DNA from: Paenibacillus sp. 1_12
GTDB taxonomy: Bacteria; Bacillota; Bacilli; Paenibacillales; NBRC-103111
NCBI RefSeq assembly: GCF_900114475.1
Contig: NZ_FOTE01000004.1
Span: 375,580-439,579 of the forward strand
Reading direction: 5' to 3'
Length of the DNA stretch: 64,000 bases
Of this stretch, positions 18,141-26,053 are shown piece after piece. The stretch's first letter is position 1, and each line of letters starts with the position of its first letter. The position numbers were made by a program, and so were the translations under genes. The notes beneath the pieces are model-generated. The model made no database searches and was not told the origin of the DNA. It saw only the letters and a program-made list of their open reading frames with translations.

Positions 18141-19931
18141 CTACTTTGTTAATTGTTCCATTTGCTCCAGGAGCCCTTTGAATACATCCATAGCTTGCTT
18201 GATAGGTTCAGGTGTTGACATATCCACACCTGCGCGCTGCAAAATATTGATTGAATAATCGCTGCCGCCGCTTTTCAGGAAACCGAGATAGCGATCGACG
18301 GCAGGCTGACCTTCTTCAAGAATTTGTTTGGCAAAGCTGGTTGCCGCGGAGAATCCAGTTGCATACTTATATACATAGAAGCTGTTATAAAAATGTGGAA
18401 TGCGTGCCCATTCGATTTCGATATCCTGATCCACAACCATATCCTTGCCGTAGTACTTCAGGTTCAGATCGTAATAAATTTTGCTGAGCTCCTGAGGGGT
18501 GAGCGCCTCGCCTTGCTCAGCTTGTTCATGGGTGATTTTTTCGAATTCAGCGAACATGGTTTGACGGAATACCGTCGTACGGAATTGATCCATGTAGTAG
18601 GTCAACAAATACATTTTTTCTTTGGGATCTGTTGATTTCTTGAGCATGTAATCCATGAGCAGCGCTTCATTCAACGTGGAGGCTACTTCCGCAAGGAAAA
18701 TTGTATATTGAGCATAGCGATACTCTTGATTTTCATCCGACAAATAGGAATGAATAGCGTGGCCCATCTCGTGAGTAAGGGTAAACATGCTGTTCAAATT
18801 ATCCTTGTGGTTCAGCAGCACGTAGGGATGTGTACCGTAAGCTCCCCAGCTGTAGGCGCCGTTCCGTTTGCCTTCATTTTCATAAATATCGATCCAGTGC
18901 TTGTCAAAACCCTCTTGCAAAATGTTTAAATAATCTTGACCGAGAGGTTTTAGGCTTTCCTTAACCATTCCCTGAGCTTGCTCATAAGTAATATCCATCT
19001 TGTATTCATCCACGAGCGGAGCGAACAGATCATACATATGAAGCTCATCGACCTTCAGCAGCTTTTTGCGGAGCTCCATATAACGATGCATTAATGGCAA
19101 TGATTCATGGATCGTATCGATTAGATTGGTGTACACTTCTTTATTAATGTTGTCTCCATACAAGGAAGCTTCCAGGGCTGAAGGGTATTTACGAACCTTG
19201 GAATAAAAAATATCCTTCGAAATATTAGCTGACAGCGTAGCGCCGATCGTATTTTTGTTTTTGGAATACGTCTCGTACATGGTCTTAAATGCATTTTTAC
19301 GAACTTCCCGGTTCCGGCTTTCAAGGAATTGAATATAGCGTCCTTGCGTCAGCTCGATTTCTTCACCGTGCTCGTTTTTTACTTTGGGGAACTTCAAGTC
19401 AGCATTGTTCAGCATACTGAAAATGGTACTCGGTGCTTGTGAGAGGTTGCCTACTTGTGCGAGCAGTGCTTCCTCGGATTTGGAAAGAATATGCTGTTTT
19501 TCGCGAATCATTTCGGTCAAGGTACGCTTATAAAAGCTTAGCTCCGGATGACTTACCAGCTTTTGCAGCTCGTCGTCAGATAGACTTAAGATTTCTGGAG
19601 AAACAAAGGATAAGGCTTCTCCCGATTCCACGCTGAGCTTCTTGGCTTTATCAGACAATGCTTGATAAGTCGGTTCGGCTGTATCTTCATGATGTTTCAT
19701 ATTCGCGTATACGTAAAGGCGTTCCATATGTACAGAAATGTTGTCTTCCAATTCAAAACACTGCTTGATCGCAGCAGGCTGGTTCAGCTTTCCTTGAAAT
19801 TGGCTGATTTTTTGTAAAGCTTCTTTAACTTCTTTGTATTCCTTATCCCATGCTTGCTGATTAGGAAAGAGATCTTCCAGCTTCCAACGCTGTTCTACAG
19901 GAACATCCGTGCGTTTAACAACTTGACTCAT
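18141..19931 (-). CDS. pepF: Oligoendopeptidase F (M3B zinc peptidase)
   Basis: From ATG 19931 it is a 596-residue M3B peptidase, close to the normal PepF length. The zinc site HEMGH lies near residue 388 in LTHEMGHAIHSYL, with the third ligand in the helix about 25 residues on (EVASTLNEALL). The opening MSQVVKRTDVPVEQRWKLEDLF is the usual PepF start, and GAGGAGG lies 6 bases upstream. The frame also runs on to an ATG at 20045 with its own GGAG site; that longer 634-residue form adds a convincing signal peptide (hydrophobic ILLTGTII core, VTA before the cleavage). So secreted and cytosolic forms are both possible. It degrades oligopeptides of about 7-17 residues. Confidence 0.92.
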   Translation of the reverse strand: MSQVVKRTDVPVEQRWKLEDLFPNQQAWDKEYKEVKEALQKISQFQGKLNQPAAIKQCFELEDNISVHMERLYVYANMKHHEDTAEPTYQALSDKAKKLSVESGEALSFVSPEILSLSDDELQKLVSHPELSFYKRTLTEMIREKQHILSKSEEALLAQVGNLSQAPSTIFSMLNNADLKFPKVKNEHGEEIELTQGRYIQFLESRNREVRKNAFKTMYETYSKNKNTIGATLSANISKDIFYSKVRKYPSALEASLYGDNINKEVYTNLIDTIHESLPLMHRYMELRKKLLKVDELHMYDLFAPLVDEYKMDITYEQAQGMVKESLKPLGQDYLNILQEGFDKHWIDIYENEGKRNGAYSWGAYGTHPYVLLNHKDNLNSMFTLTHEMGHAIHSYLSDENQEYRYAQYTIFLAEVASTLNEALLMDYMLKKSTDPKEKMYLLTYYMDQFRTTVFRQTMFAEFEKITHEQAEQGEALTPQELSKIYYDLNLKYYGKDMVVDQDIEIEWARIPHFYNSFYVYKYATGFSAATSFAKQILEEGQPAVDRYLGFLKSGGSDYSINILQRAGVDMSTPEPIKQAMDVFKGLLEQMEQLTK

Positions 19932-20102
19932 GGGAGCCCTCCTCGATAATTTGGATGGTTTGGTGTTGCCGTCCGCCGTTACGGGGGATGAAATAATCGT
20001 ACCTGTAAGCAGAATACCTGTCATGACTATGGGGAAAAAACGCATTATGCTCACGCTCCCTGCAATTTTCCCCCTAGTATGACCCGATTGTAAGTTAATT
20101 AT

Positions 20103-20178
20103 AAGAGAAACTTGTATCGAAGTAAAACAAGGATGAACGACCGCGCCTTATAAGGTAGTTTCTCTTGCTGATGAACGG
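20103..20178. repeat. Palindromic intergenic repeat, copy 1
   Basis: 76 bases starting AAGAGAAACT, with the exact inverted partner AGTTTCTCTT about 50 bases later and the tail GCTGATGAACGG. Copy 2 at 20214-20288 is nearly identical. The arms can form a hairpin on either strand. Confidence 0.8.
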
Positions 20179-20213
20179 AGCCATTTCTAGAAGTAAGTAA
20201 TGCTCTCATCATA

Positions 20214-20288
20214 AAGAGAAACTTGTATCGAAGTAAAACAAGGATGAACGGCCGCGCCTTAAAGGTAGTTTCTCTTGCTGATGAACGG
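20214..20288. repeat. Palindromic intergenic repeat, copy 2
   Basis: 75 bases nearly identical to copy 1, in direct orientation, with the same AAGAGAAACT/AGTTTCTCTT arms. It differs by a base substitution (GACC to GGCC) and a small deletion in the centre. It ends 12 bases before the small membrane protein gene. Confidence 0.8.
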
Positions 20289-20299
20289 TTCACATCACA

Positions 20300-20479
20300 T
20301 TACTGTAAAGAGAAGAAACTATACACGATCAAAGTGAAAGCAAAGGCAACCATTACGAGAGCCATGATGGCAAGTGGACGCTTGACGCCGCTCGGTAACG
20401 AATCCCTTTTTAATATCAGGATCAAGGCAAAGCAAAATGCAACAATAATAAAAGTAAGGATGGAAGCGGAATTGCTCAC
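20300..20479 (-). CDS. Small two-helix membrane protein, unknown function
   Basis: A 59-codon gene starting GTG at 20479, with AGGTG 9 bases upstream. The product begins MSNSASILTF and has two hydrophobic segments (about 7-23, IVAFCFALILIL, and 36-57, IMALVMVAFAFTLIVYSFF) joined by a short basic loop (KRDSLPSGVKRP). The tight composition and ribosome site support a real gene. It sits between the palindromic repeats and TerC on the same strand, about 100 bases downstream of TerC. No family recognised. Confidence 0.65.
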   Translation of the reverse strand: MSNSASILTFIIVAFCFALILILKRDSLPSGVKRPLAIMALVMVAFAFTLIVYSFFSLQ

Positions 20480-20580
20480 CTAAAAAAACACCTCTTCATA
20501 CGTTGGAATCGCATGCTCCGCTTGTGATAGCGGCTGCTGCTCTCATAAATGGTTCGCCGTGCCAACCCAAATTCCTTGTT

Positions 20581-21378
20581 TTAGCTGTTCAATTTGATGA
20601 GCACCAGCTTGCCGTTTTCGTCACGACTAGCTTTGAAGCTGTCATCCTGAGAAATTCCAGCCTCCATAACTAGTTCCTTTGGTATGGACAGATGGCCGTT
20701 CGCATTGATGGAAACCAAAGCTCTCTGCATTTTTTTGAACATTCCTGCTAACAGTACACCACCGGTAATCATAACAAGAACGGTCCATTTCATGACTGGA
20801 TTGTCGGCAAACCACACGCTTACCAAGGGATCGCCAGTCAACATTTTACCTGCTGTAAAAGCGAGCACGCCTGACCCGATATACATGATCCAAGGGAATT
20901 TGTCCATCGAACGGATGAATAAAGTGCTTCCCCAGACTACAATCGGGATGGAGATTAAGAGTCCCAGGACGACCAACAGAAAGTTGCCATGGGAGGCACC
21001 AGCTACGGCGATCACATTATCGAATCCCATGACCGCATCAGCAATGACGATGGTTTGAATCGCTGGCCACAGTTTATTTTTCGCTTGGATATCGTGATCT
21101 TTTTTATCTGTTAACAGCTTATATGCGATCCACACGAGAACAAGACCACCTATTAATAATAGAGCAGGAAGCTCCAGAAGCCAAACGACAACTAAGGTGG
21201 CGACGATACGAATCCCGATTGCTCCAACTGTACCCCAAATAATAGCTTTTTTCTGATGTTCTTTCGGTAAATTCCTCGCGGCCATTCCGATCACAATCGC
21301 ATTGTCACCTGCAAGCACCAAATCAATAAGAATAATACTAAGTAATGCTGTGAAAAAAGCTGCGTCTAACCATTCCAT
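20581..21378 (-). CDS. TerC/YkoY-type metal exporter with C-terminal AbrB-like domain
   Basis: A 265-residue protein starting MEWLDAAFFTALLSI; AGGAG is 9 bases upstream. The longer frame to 21453 reads through the riboswitch terminator and is not coding. About seven hydrophobic helices carry the TerC metal motifs IDLVLAGDNAIVIGMAARNL (about 15-34) and IVIADAVMGFDNVIAVAGA (about 110-130). TerC members export manganese, in some cases to load secreted enzymes. The last about 45 residues (VSINANGHLSIPKEL, then a beta-hairpin ENGKLVLIKL) look like a SpoVT/AbrB swapped-hairpin fold, unusual for a transporter. It is controlled by the upstream yybP-ykoY riboswitch. Confidence 0.9.
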   Translation of the reverse strand: MEWLDAAFFTALLSIILIDLVLAGDNAIVIGMAARNLPKEHQKKAIIWGTVGAIGIRIVATLVVVWLLELPALLLIGGLVLVWIAYKLLTDKKDHDIQAKNKLWPAIQTIVIADAVMGFDNVIAVAGASHGNFLLVVLGLLISIPIVVWGSTLFIRSMDKFPWIMYIGSGVLAFTAGKMLTGDPLVSVWFADNPVMKWTVLVMITGGVLLAGMFKKMQRALVSINANGHLSIPKELVMEAGISQDDSFKASRDENGKLVLIKLNS

Positions 21379-21410
21379 TCGAATCATCTCCTTATTAGGT
21401 TTGGTTACAT

Positions 21411-21562
21411 AAAAAATGACCTCTACCGTAATGGTAAAGGTCATTTCAAACATAAAGACCTTTACCTAATAGGCAAAGGTCTTGCTAACAACGTAATGTT
21501 GCCAATAAAGCCGGGGCTCACACCCGTAATGACGACTTTATTGTGACAGCTACTCCCCTTTG
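21411..21562 (-). promoter_or_regulatory. yybP-ykoY manganese riboswitch with downstream terminator hairpins
   Basis: On the minus strand the core begins AAAGGGGAGTAGC at 21562 and includes the conserved internal segments TCATTACGGGTGTGAGCCCC and GGCAACATTACGTTG, ending near 21481. Two hairpins with related stems follow: AAGACCTTTGCC/GGTAAAGGTCTT (21454-21482) and AATGACCTTTACC/GGTAGAGGTCATT then a T-run (21411-21447). Their strands are interchangeable, which fits a terminator/antiterminator switch. Manganese binding by this class is established; control of TerC exporters is its common role. Confidence 0.9.
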
Positions 21563-21587
21563 GAGGAATTCTTATGTAATTAACTTT

Positions 21588-21617
21588 ATTGTAATAGAAG
21601 GACAAGCATGAAGTCAA
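21588..21617 (-). promoter_or_regulatory. Promoter of the TerC riboswitch transcript
   Basis: On the minus strand, TTGACT (21617-21612) and TACAAT (21593-21588) are 18 bases apart, placing the start near 21581, about 20 bases before the riboswitch core. Confidence 0.6.
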
Positions 21618-21636
21618 GCCCTGCTTATTGCTCAGC

Positions 21637-21882
21637 TTAGATTTCCTTGAAGGCTGTCAGTATGGCTTCCCGTTCTTCCGGTCGATCTGCATATTTTTCT
21701 TCGGTGAAACGACTTTCAGCCCAATGCATCATCTCAGGTCTGCTCACAAAGGTATGGCTTTCCTCGCCCCATTGATCAGATATTTCGCGTAAAATTAATG
21801 TTTTCCCTTGAACCTCGACAGTCATCATGTTCCATTTATCCGTTTTGTATATGGTGTGCTTCTTAAATCCGTGGTTAGACAA
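21637..21882 (-). CDS. Small soluble protein of unknown function
   Basis: An 81-residue protein starting at TTG 21882, with GAGGG 8 bases before it. It reads MSNHGFKKHTIYKTDKWNMM, then TVEVQGKTLILREISDQWG as a probable beta-hairpin, then an acidic helical end with PEMMHWAESRF and PEEREAILTAFKEI. No helix-turn-helix or metal motif is evident. Composition and codon pattern look like a real conserved small Paenibacillus protein. It lies just upstream of the TerC promoter on the same strand. Confidence 0.65.
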   Translation of the reverse strand: MSNHGFKKHTIYKTDKWNMMTVEVQGKTLILREISDQWGEESHTFVSRPEMMHWAESRFTEEKYADRPEEREAILTAFKEI

Positions 21883-22147
21883 GTCATTTCCCTCACTTCA
21901 AATCTTTTTTGTTGCTTTAGTGTATATCATTGCTCACATAATTTCAATTATTCCTTCAATTTTATATGATATGCAAAAATAGATCGATGGTAAGAAGGCA
22001 GATATCGTTAAACTCACAAGTTAAATATAATGGTTAAAATGGTATTGTTTGCATCATTGTTCTGTGTTAAAATCTCCTTTAAGCTCACATAGGTGGGCTG
22101 TGGCTGTATAGCCAAGCCAAGTTGAGTATAGCTGAGGAGAGATGAGA

Positions 22148-22849
22148 ATGAGTAATCAGAAGTATGAACAAATGGGTGTAGCCATGACGTGCAGGTCGTA
22201 CGCGGAGTACGAGAGTATGTTTGTGCTTAGGCAGTTATCCTTGCAGGATGGTCCTGTTCTGGATGTTGCTGGAGGCGCGTCGTCTTTCGTCGCAGAAGCA
22301 AACGCAAGAGGCATACAGGCACAGGCTGTAGACCCGCTGTACGATATGAACCCCGAATCGATTTATGCCCACGGCTTGCAAGAAATTGCAGTTTCGACTG
22401 AGAAGCTGTCACGCCTGGAAAGTAACTTTGACTGGACGTATTACGGTAGTCTGGACAATCATAAGAAACTAAGAGAGCAATCCCTTCAGAAATTTATAGA
22501 TGATTACCGCTTGCAGGAAGGGAAAGGGCAATATCAATCTGCCCGACTTCCGCAGCTGCCTTTTGATGATGGAGCATTTTCATTAGTGTTGTGCAGCCAT
22601 TTTTTATTTCTCTATCACGATCAATTCGATTATGATTTTCATCGGAGTGCTGTTGAAGAGCTGCTGCGTGTATGCCGTGTCGGTGGACAGGTACGCATTT
22701 ACCCGCTTCGTTCGCTGCAATGGGTCGTATATCCTCACTTGGATTTGTTGATAGTAACGCTTGAAAAACAAGGTTTCAATACTAAGCTTGTACTCACTGA
22801 GCTTCCATTTATTCCAGGCTCTTCAGAGCTGTTATGCATATCCAAATAA
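22148..22849 (+). CDS. Class I SAM-dependent methyltransferase
   Basis: A 233-residue protein with the Rossmann-type motif I VLDVAGGASSFVAEANARG (about 37-55), an acidic residue ending strand 2 (QAVDPLYDM) and the motif IV-like SLVLCSHFLFLYHD. A later RVCRVGGQVRIYPL is post-motif II. I chose ATG 22148 rather than 22142, since GAGGAG is 8 bases before it. The substrate is unknown. It is an isolated gene between two divergent or unrelated units. Confidence 0.8.
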   Translation: MSNQKYEQMGVAMTCRSYAEYESMFVLRQLSLQDGPVLDVAGGASSFVAEANARGIQAQAVDPLYDMNPESIYAHGLQEIAVSTEKLSRLESNFDWTYYGSLDNHKKLREQSLQKFIDDYRLQEGKGQYQSARLPQLPFDDGAFSLVLCSHFLFLYHDQFDYDFHRSAVEELLRVCRVGGQVRIYPLRSLQWVVYPHLDLLIVTLEKQGFNTKLVLTELPFIPGSSELLCISK

Positions 22850-22882
22850 GCTGTAAAGAGGCGCTGGAAACTACTTTACAGA

Positions 22883-22911
22883 TTGATTTCTAACATTTAC
22901 GATGCTATAAT
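22883..22911 (+). promoter_or_regulatory. Sigma-A-type promoter of the cold-shock gene
   Basis: TTGATT at 22883-22888 and perfect TATAAT at 22906-22911 with a 17-base spacer. The leader before the ATG at 22959 would be only about 40 bases, much shorter than the long cold-shock leaders of E. coli cspA. Confidence 0.7.
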
Positions 22912-22958
22912 TATCCTATTCGCTCTCGAATGGCGATATTTCTAGGAGGTAGTTTTTG

Positions 22959-23156
22959 ATGACAGGTACAGTTAAATGGTTTAACGCAGAAAAGGGTTAC
23001 GGATTCCTTCAGGTTGATGGCGGCGAAGACGTATTTGTTCATTTTTCCGCAATTCAAGGCGAAGGCTTTAAAACACTTGATGAAGGCCAATCCGTTGAGT
23101 TCGAAATCACTCAAGGCAACCGTGGTCCTCAAGCAGCTAACGTCGTTAAATTATAA
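22959..23156 (+). CDS. Cold-shock protein, CspA/CspB family
   Basis: A 65-residue single OB-fold protein. It has both RNA-binding motifs, RNP1 KGYGFL (about 13-18) and RNP2 DVFVHF (about 25-30), and ends [12 protein letters not shown]. It binds single-stranded nucleic acid and acts as an RNA chaperone. AGGAGG lies 9 bases before ATG 22959; the preceding codon-aligned TTG is not needed. A good terminator follows, so it is monocistronic. Confidence 0.96.
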   Translation: MTGTVKWFNAEKGYGFLQVDGGEDVFVHFSAIQGEGFKTLDEGQSVEFEITQGNRGPQAANVVKL

Positions 23157-23189
23157 GATCCAGGCTTTTCTCAATAGCTAGCAAACCTC

Positions 23190-23230
23190 AAACAGTTGAT
23201 GAAAACTTCGGTTTTCTTCAGCTGTTTTTA
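23190..23230 (+). terminator. Terminator of the cold-shock gene
   Basis: AACAGTTGATGAAAAC and GTTTTCTTCAGCTGTT pair around a TTCG tetraloop, followed by TTTTT. Confidence 0.85.
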
Positions 23231-23303
23231 TCATTTTCTTTGACCCATACCCCTGCAAAATGGTAAGATACCTTTGATACTTTTCCATAGGGAGCGCTAT
23301 ATT

Positions 23304-24044
23304 ATGAAATTTAAGTTATTTAAAGACCGCAAAGGTAAAGCAGACCAAGCGAAAAATAATCAGTTTGTACGATTAGGACGGGAAATCTTCGTGGCAGCCC
23401 GTGCAGGTGGGCCCAGTCCTGATAGCAATTTTGCCTTGAAGGTAGCCATCGAGAGTGCTCGACGGATTGATATGCCCAAGGACAATATCGAACGTGCCAT
23501 CAAGAAGGCGACTGGTGATGGTGACAATGTGGAATACGAAGTGATCATGTATGAAGGTTACGGGCCTGGTGGCGTGGCCATCATGGTTAAATGTCTGACT
23601 GACAATCGCAACCGCACCGCAGCTGATGTTCGTGCTGTATTTAACAAACGCGGAGGCAACATGGGAGAGTCCGGTTGCGTCTCGTATATGTTTGACGAGA
23701 AGGGACTGCTTACGATTGACCGCGAGACGCATCCTTTGGATGAGGACGAGCTGTTGATGCAAGCTTTGGAAGCTGGAGCTGAAGACGTGAAGACAGAGGA
23801 AGAAAGCTTCGAGATCATAACGCATCCGCATGAATTTGAAAAGGTGAAAACCGAGCTTGAAAAGCAAGGGCTGACGTTCACCGAGGCATCGGTCAGCTGG
23901 ACACCGCAAAATACGATCAAGGTGGAAGGCGAGAACGCTGAGAAGCTGATCAAAATGATGGATTCCTTCGATGATCTGGATGATGTACAGGATGTATATT
24001 CCAACTACGAAATCGACGAACACGAAATGTCCCGCATCGGTTAA
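23304..24044 (+). CDS. YebC/TACO1-family protein
   Basis: A 246-residue protein starting MKFKLFKDRKGKADQAKNN, with GGAG 9 bases upstream of ATG 23304. Family signatures are GGPSPDSNFALKVAIESARRIDMPKDNIERAIKKA, MYEGYGPGGVAIMVKCLTDNRNRTAADVR and NKRGGNMGESGCVSYMF, covering all three domains. The length matches the family. Long annotated as a DNA-binding transcriptional regulator (PmpR), members are now linked to translation of difficult peptide motifs, as for mitochondrial TACO1. It ends at a strong terminator. Confidence 0.93.
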   Translation: MKFKLFKDRKGKADQAKNNQFVRLGREIFVAARAGGPSPDSNFALKVAIESARRIDMPKDNIERAIKKATGDGDNVEYEVIMYEGYGPGGVAIMVKCLTDNRNRTAADVRAVFNKRGGNMGESGCVSYMFDEKGLLTIDRETHPLDEDELLMQALEAGAEDVKTEEESFEIITHPHEFEKVKTELEKQGLTFTEASVSWTPQNTIKVEGENAEKLIKMMDSFDDLDDVQDVYSNYEIDEHEMSRIG

Positions 24045-24058
24045 CCTTAAGAATAAAC

Positions 24059-24113
24059 AAAAAGGATGTACGGACAAGCTCAACTTGTGAGCTGCTCCGA
24101 ACATCCTTTTTTA
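24059..24113 (+). terminator. Terminator of the yebC gene
   Basis: AAAAAGGATGT and ACATCCTTTTTT are the outer arms, with an inner AGCTCA/TGAGCT stem. Confidence 0.85.
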
Positions 24114-24161
24114 AGGCTCAATAACTTTGTATTCACTGGCTTTGCTTCGTTGGACAGACTC

Positions 24162-24809
24162 TTAGTCAACAATTCTTAAAATTTCATCAACTTCCTTACG
24201 AGGCATCAAGCCTGGTCGATCCATTGGATAGCCCAAGGAAATGACCATATTGATCTGACACTGCGCAGGAATGTCGAGATACGAACGCATCTGCTCGGCA
24301 GCAAGCAGGACTGGACCTGTCATCGGACAGGTTGCTAAACCGCGAGCATGAGCAGCAAGCATCAAATTTTGTGCTGCTAGACAGCTGCTCTTAATGCCTT
24401 CTTCATCCCACACGGAGTCGTGAACAAGCTCGATTGGATCAAAGATTTTATCGCGAAATTTAGAAGCGTATGGTGTTGCCAAACAGATGATCAATACGGG
24501 AGCATCGGCGAACGCGGTAGCGTAAGGGCCAAATGACTTCACCAGCATACGGGCTTCACGGCTCAATCCACGAGTCTCTGCTTCTGCCGCTTTTTTATGC
24601 AGCTGATCCCAGGTCATTTGTTCGATTTCTTTAATTTTTGTGCGATTGACAACGGCTATGAATTGCCAAGTTTGCGAATTCGTGTCGCTTGGTGCATAAC
24701 GCGCACAATCGATCAATTCCTTGATATCCTCAATAGAGACATCCTGCTCCGTGAAACGGCGAATGCTTCTTCGTTCCAATAGTATCGTTTTGAAATCTTC
24801 ATATTGCAT
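24162..24809 (-). CDS. Nitroreductase-family oxidoreductase
   Basis: A 215-residue FMN-dependent oxidoreductase. The N-terminal LERRSIRRFTEQDV (about 11-24) and ARYAPSDTNSQTWQFIAV (about 37-54) are the FMN-binding segments of the family, and the C-terminal region has CLAAQNLMLAAHARGLATCPMTG, VISLGYP and PRKEVDEIL. It would reduce quinones or nitro compounds with NAD(P)H as a dimer. No neighbouring gene suggests a specific substrate. Confidence 0.9.
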   Translation of the reverse strand: MQYEDFKTILLERRSIRRFTEQDVSIEDIKELIDCARYAPSDTNSQTWQFIAVVNRTKIKEIEQMTWDQLHKKAAEAETRGLSREARMLVKSFGPYATAFADAPVLIICLATPYASKFRDKIFDPIELVHDSVWDEEGIKSSCLAAQNLMLAAHARGLATCPMTGPVLLAAEQMRSYLDIPAQCQINMVISLGYPMDRPGLMPRKEVDEILRIVD

Positions 24810-24949
24810 GTACTATTCATCCCCTTAAGCTTACCTGCATTGATTATGACTTGGTACTAAGATCTACCGATGATTATAACGGTTTTCATGCTGGATGACA
24901 ACCAGGAAGAGAAGTAGGAAGGGGAGTAAGGAGTACTGGATCTATCATT

Positions 24950-26041
24950 TTATTCCAATATGACGGTATCTCCTTCATTCAGCCCACTCAAAATTTCTGT
25001 CTTCTCCGGTGTTTCCAAACCGATTGTGATGTCTTGCCGAACAGGTGCGCCTTGTCCATTATCTTTCATCACATAATATTTATCCTTGTCGCGTTGTATG
25101 GCCAGCGTATGGACTAACAAGGTGTTAGGTTTTTTATCTGCATGTATGGTTGCTGTCAGACTGAGATCGGCTATTAGTTGATCATTCGGCTCCAAGGAGA
25201 TGACAACCTCGAACTGTGCGGCTGCTGTGCTGTTAGAACTGGTGCTGCTCTTGGCAAATTTAGAAAGCTTTTCGACCTTACCCTGCAGTACGGTATTTCT
25301 TAAAGCGTCGACCTTGATTTCTGCTGGCATTCCTACTTTTATACGGAATAGATCGTATTCGCCTACGAGGCAGATTAATTGCAGCTTGGTGAGATCGACG
25401 ATTTTGCCGACACGTTCATTTTCTTTTAGCGACTGCGGCTCCTTAGTGCTTTCGAACAAAAAGATGCCATTCTCTGGTGCAGTAAACAGTGCGGATTTAC
25501 GCTTTTCCTGTTTTTGTACTAATTGCGTTTGCATATGTTCCAGATTTAGCCGATGGATATCCTCCTGCATTGTTCTGCTCTGGTTTTGTGCATATCTTTG
25601 CTTTGCTTCCGTTTCCGATATACCGGCTGTTTGAAGATCCGCTCCATTCAGTGCTTCCTGCTGAAATTGGCTTAAGCGGATATCCATCTCGGTTTTCTTT
25701 TGATTGGATTGAATTTGCGCGATTTCATCACTTAGTACGGAATCGTCCAGCTGAAACAAAGGGTCTCCTTTGGAAACTTGCATGCCCTCGTTTACTTTCC
25801 AGACCTTAACATCGGCTGAAAATGGCGCGTTGACATAGGTTTCCTTTTGATATGAGGATTTCCCTTTGACTTCTACAGAGCTGACCAAATCCTCGCGGGT
25901 TACTTTAAAGGTCAGGCTGGACATGCTTTTTGATGCGTTCTGCTGATTCTGCTTGGGAGTGTGACTCAGAACATACAAGGAAACGGTTATTCCTATAATG
26001 AATAATCCGGCTGCTGCGAGCAGCCAAGTTTTCTTTTTCAT
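24950..26041 (-). CDS. Efflux adaptor, HlyD/MacA-like
   Basis: A 363-residue protein with an N-terminal anchor (LLAAAGLFIIGITVSLYVL, about 7-26), a biotinyl-lipoyl-type half (VSKGDPLFQLDDSVL), a coiled-coil hairpin (about 115-185) and a second lipoyl half (GIFLFESTKEPQS), then a beta-barrel region ending GLNEGDTVILE. This is the periplasmic-adaptor fold, here on the outer face of a Gram-positive membrane. It is the last gene of the efflux operon, 12 bases after the permease stop. It probably couples the MacB-like permease to substrate capture. Confidence 0.88.
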   Translation of the reverse strand: MKKKTWLLAAAGLFIIGITVSLYVLSHTPKQNQQNASKSMSSLTFKVTREDLVSSVEVKGKSSYQKETYVNAPFSADVKVWKVNEGMQVSKGDPLFQLDDSVLSDEIAQIQSNQKKTEMDIRLSQFQQEALNGADLQTAGISETEAKQRYAQNQSRTMQEDIHRLNLEHMQTQLVQKQEKRKSALFTAPENGIFLFESTKEPQSLKENERVGKIVDLTKLQLICLVGEYDLFRIKVGMPAEIKVDALRNTVLQGKVEKLSKFAKSSTSSNSTAAAQFEVVISLEPNDQLIADLSLTATIHADKKPNTLLVHTLAIQRDKDKYYVMKDNGQGAPVRQDITIGLETPEKTEILSGLNEGDTVILE

Positions 26042-26053
26042 TCTCAGATTCTC

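Noticed and set aside
20223-20483. 86-codon + strand frame
   Set aside because: It begins inside the palindromic repeat and is antisense to the small membrane protein, which has a better site and hydrophobic pattern.
21379-21453. N-terminal extension of TerC
   Set aside because: It would run through the riboswitch terminator stem and has no ribosome site; the start at 21378 has AGGAG.
23373-24104. 243-codon minus-strand frame opposite yebC
   Set aside because: Antisense shadow of a highly conserved gene.
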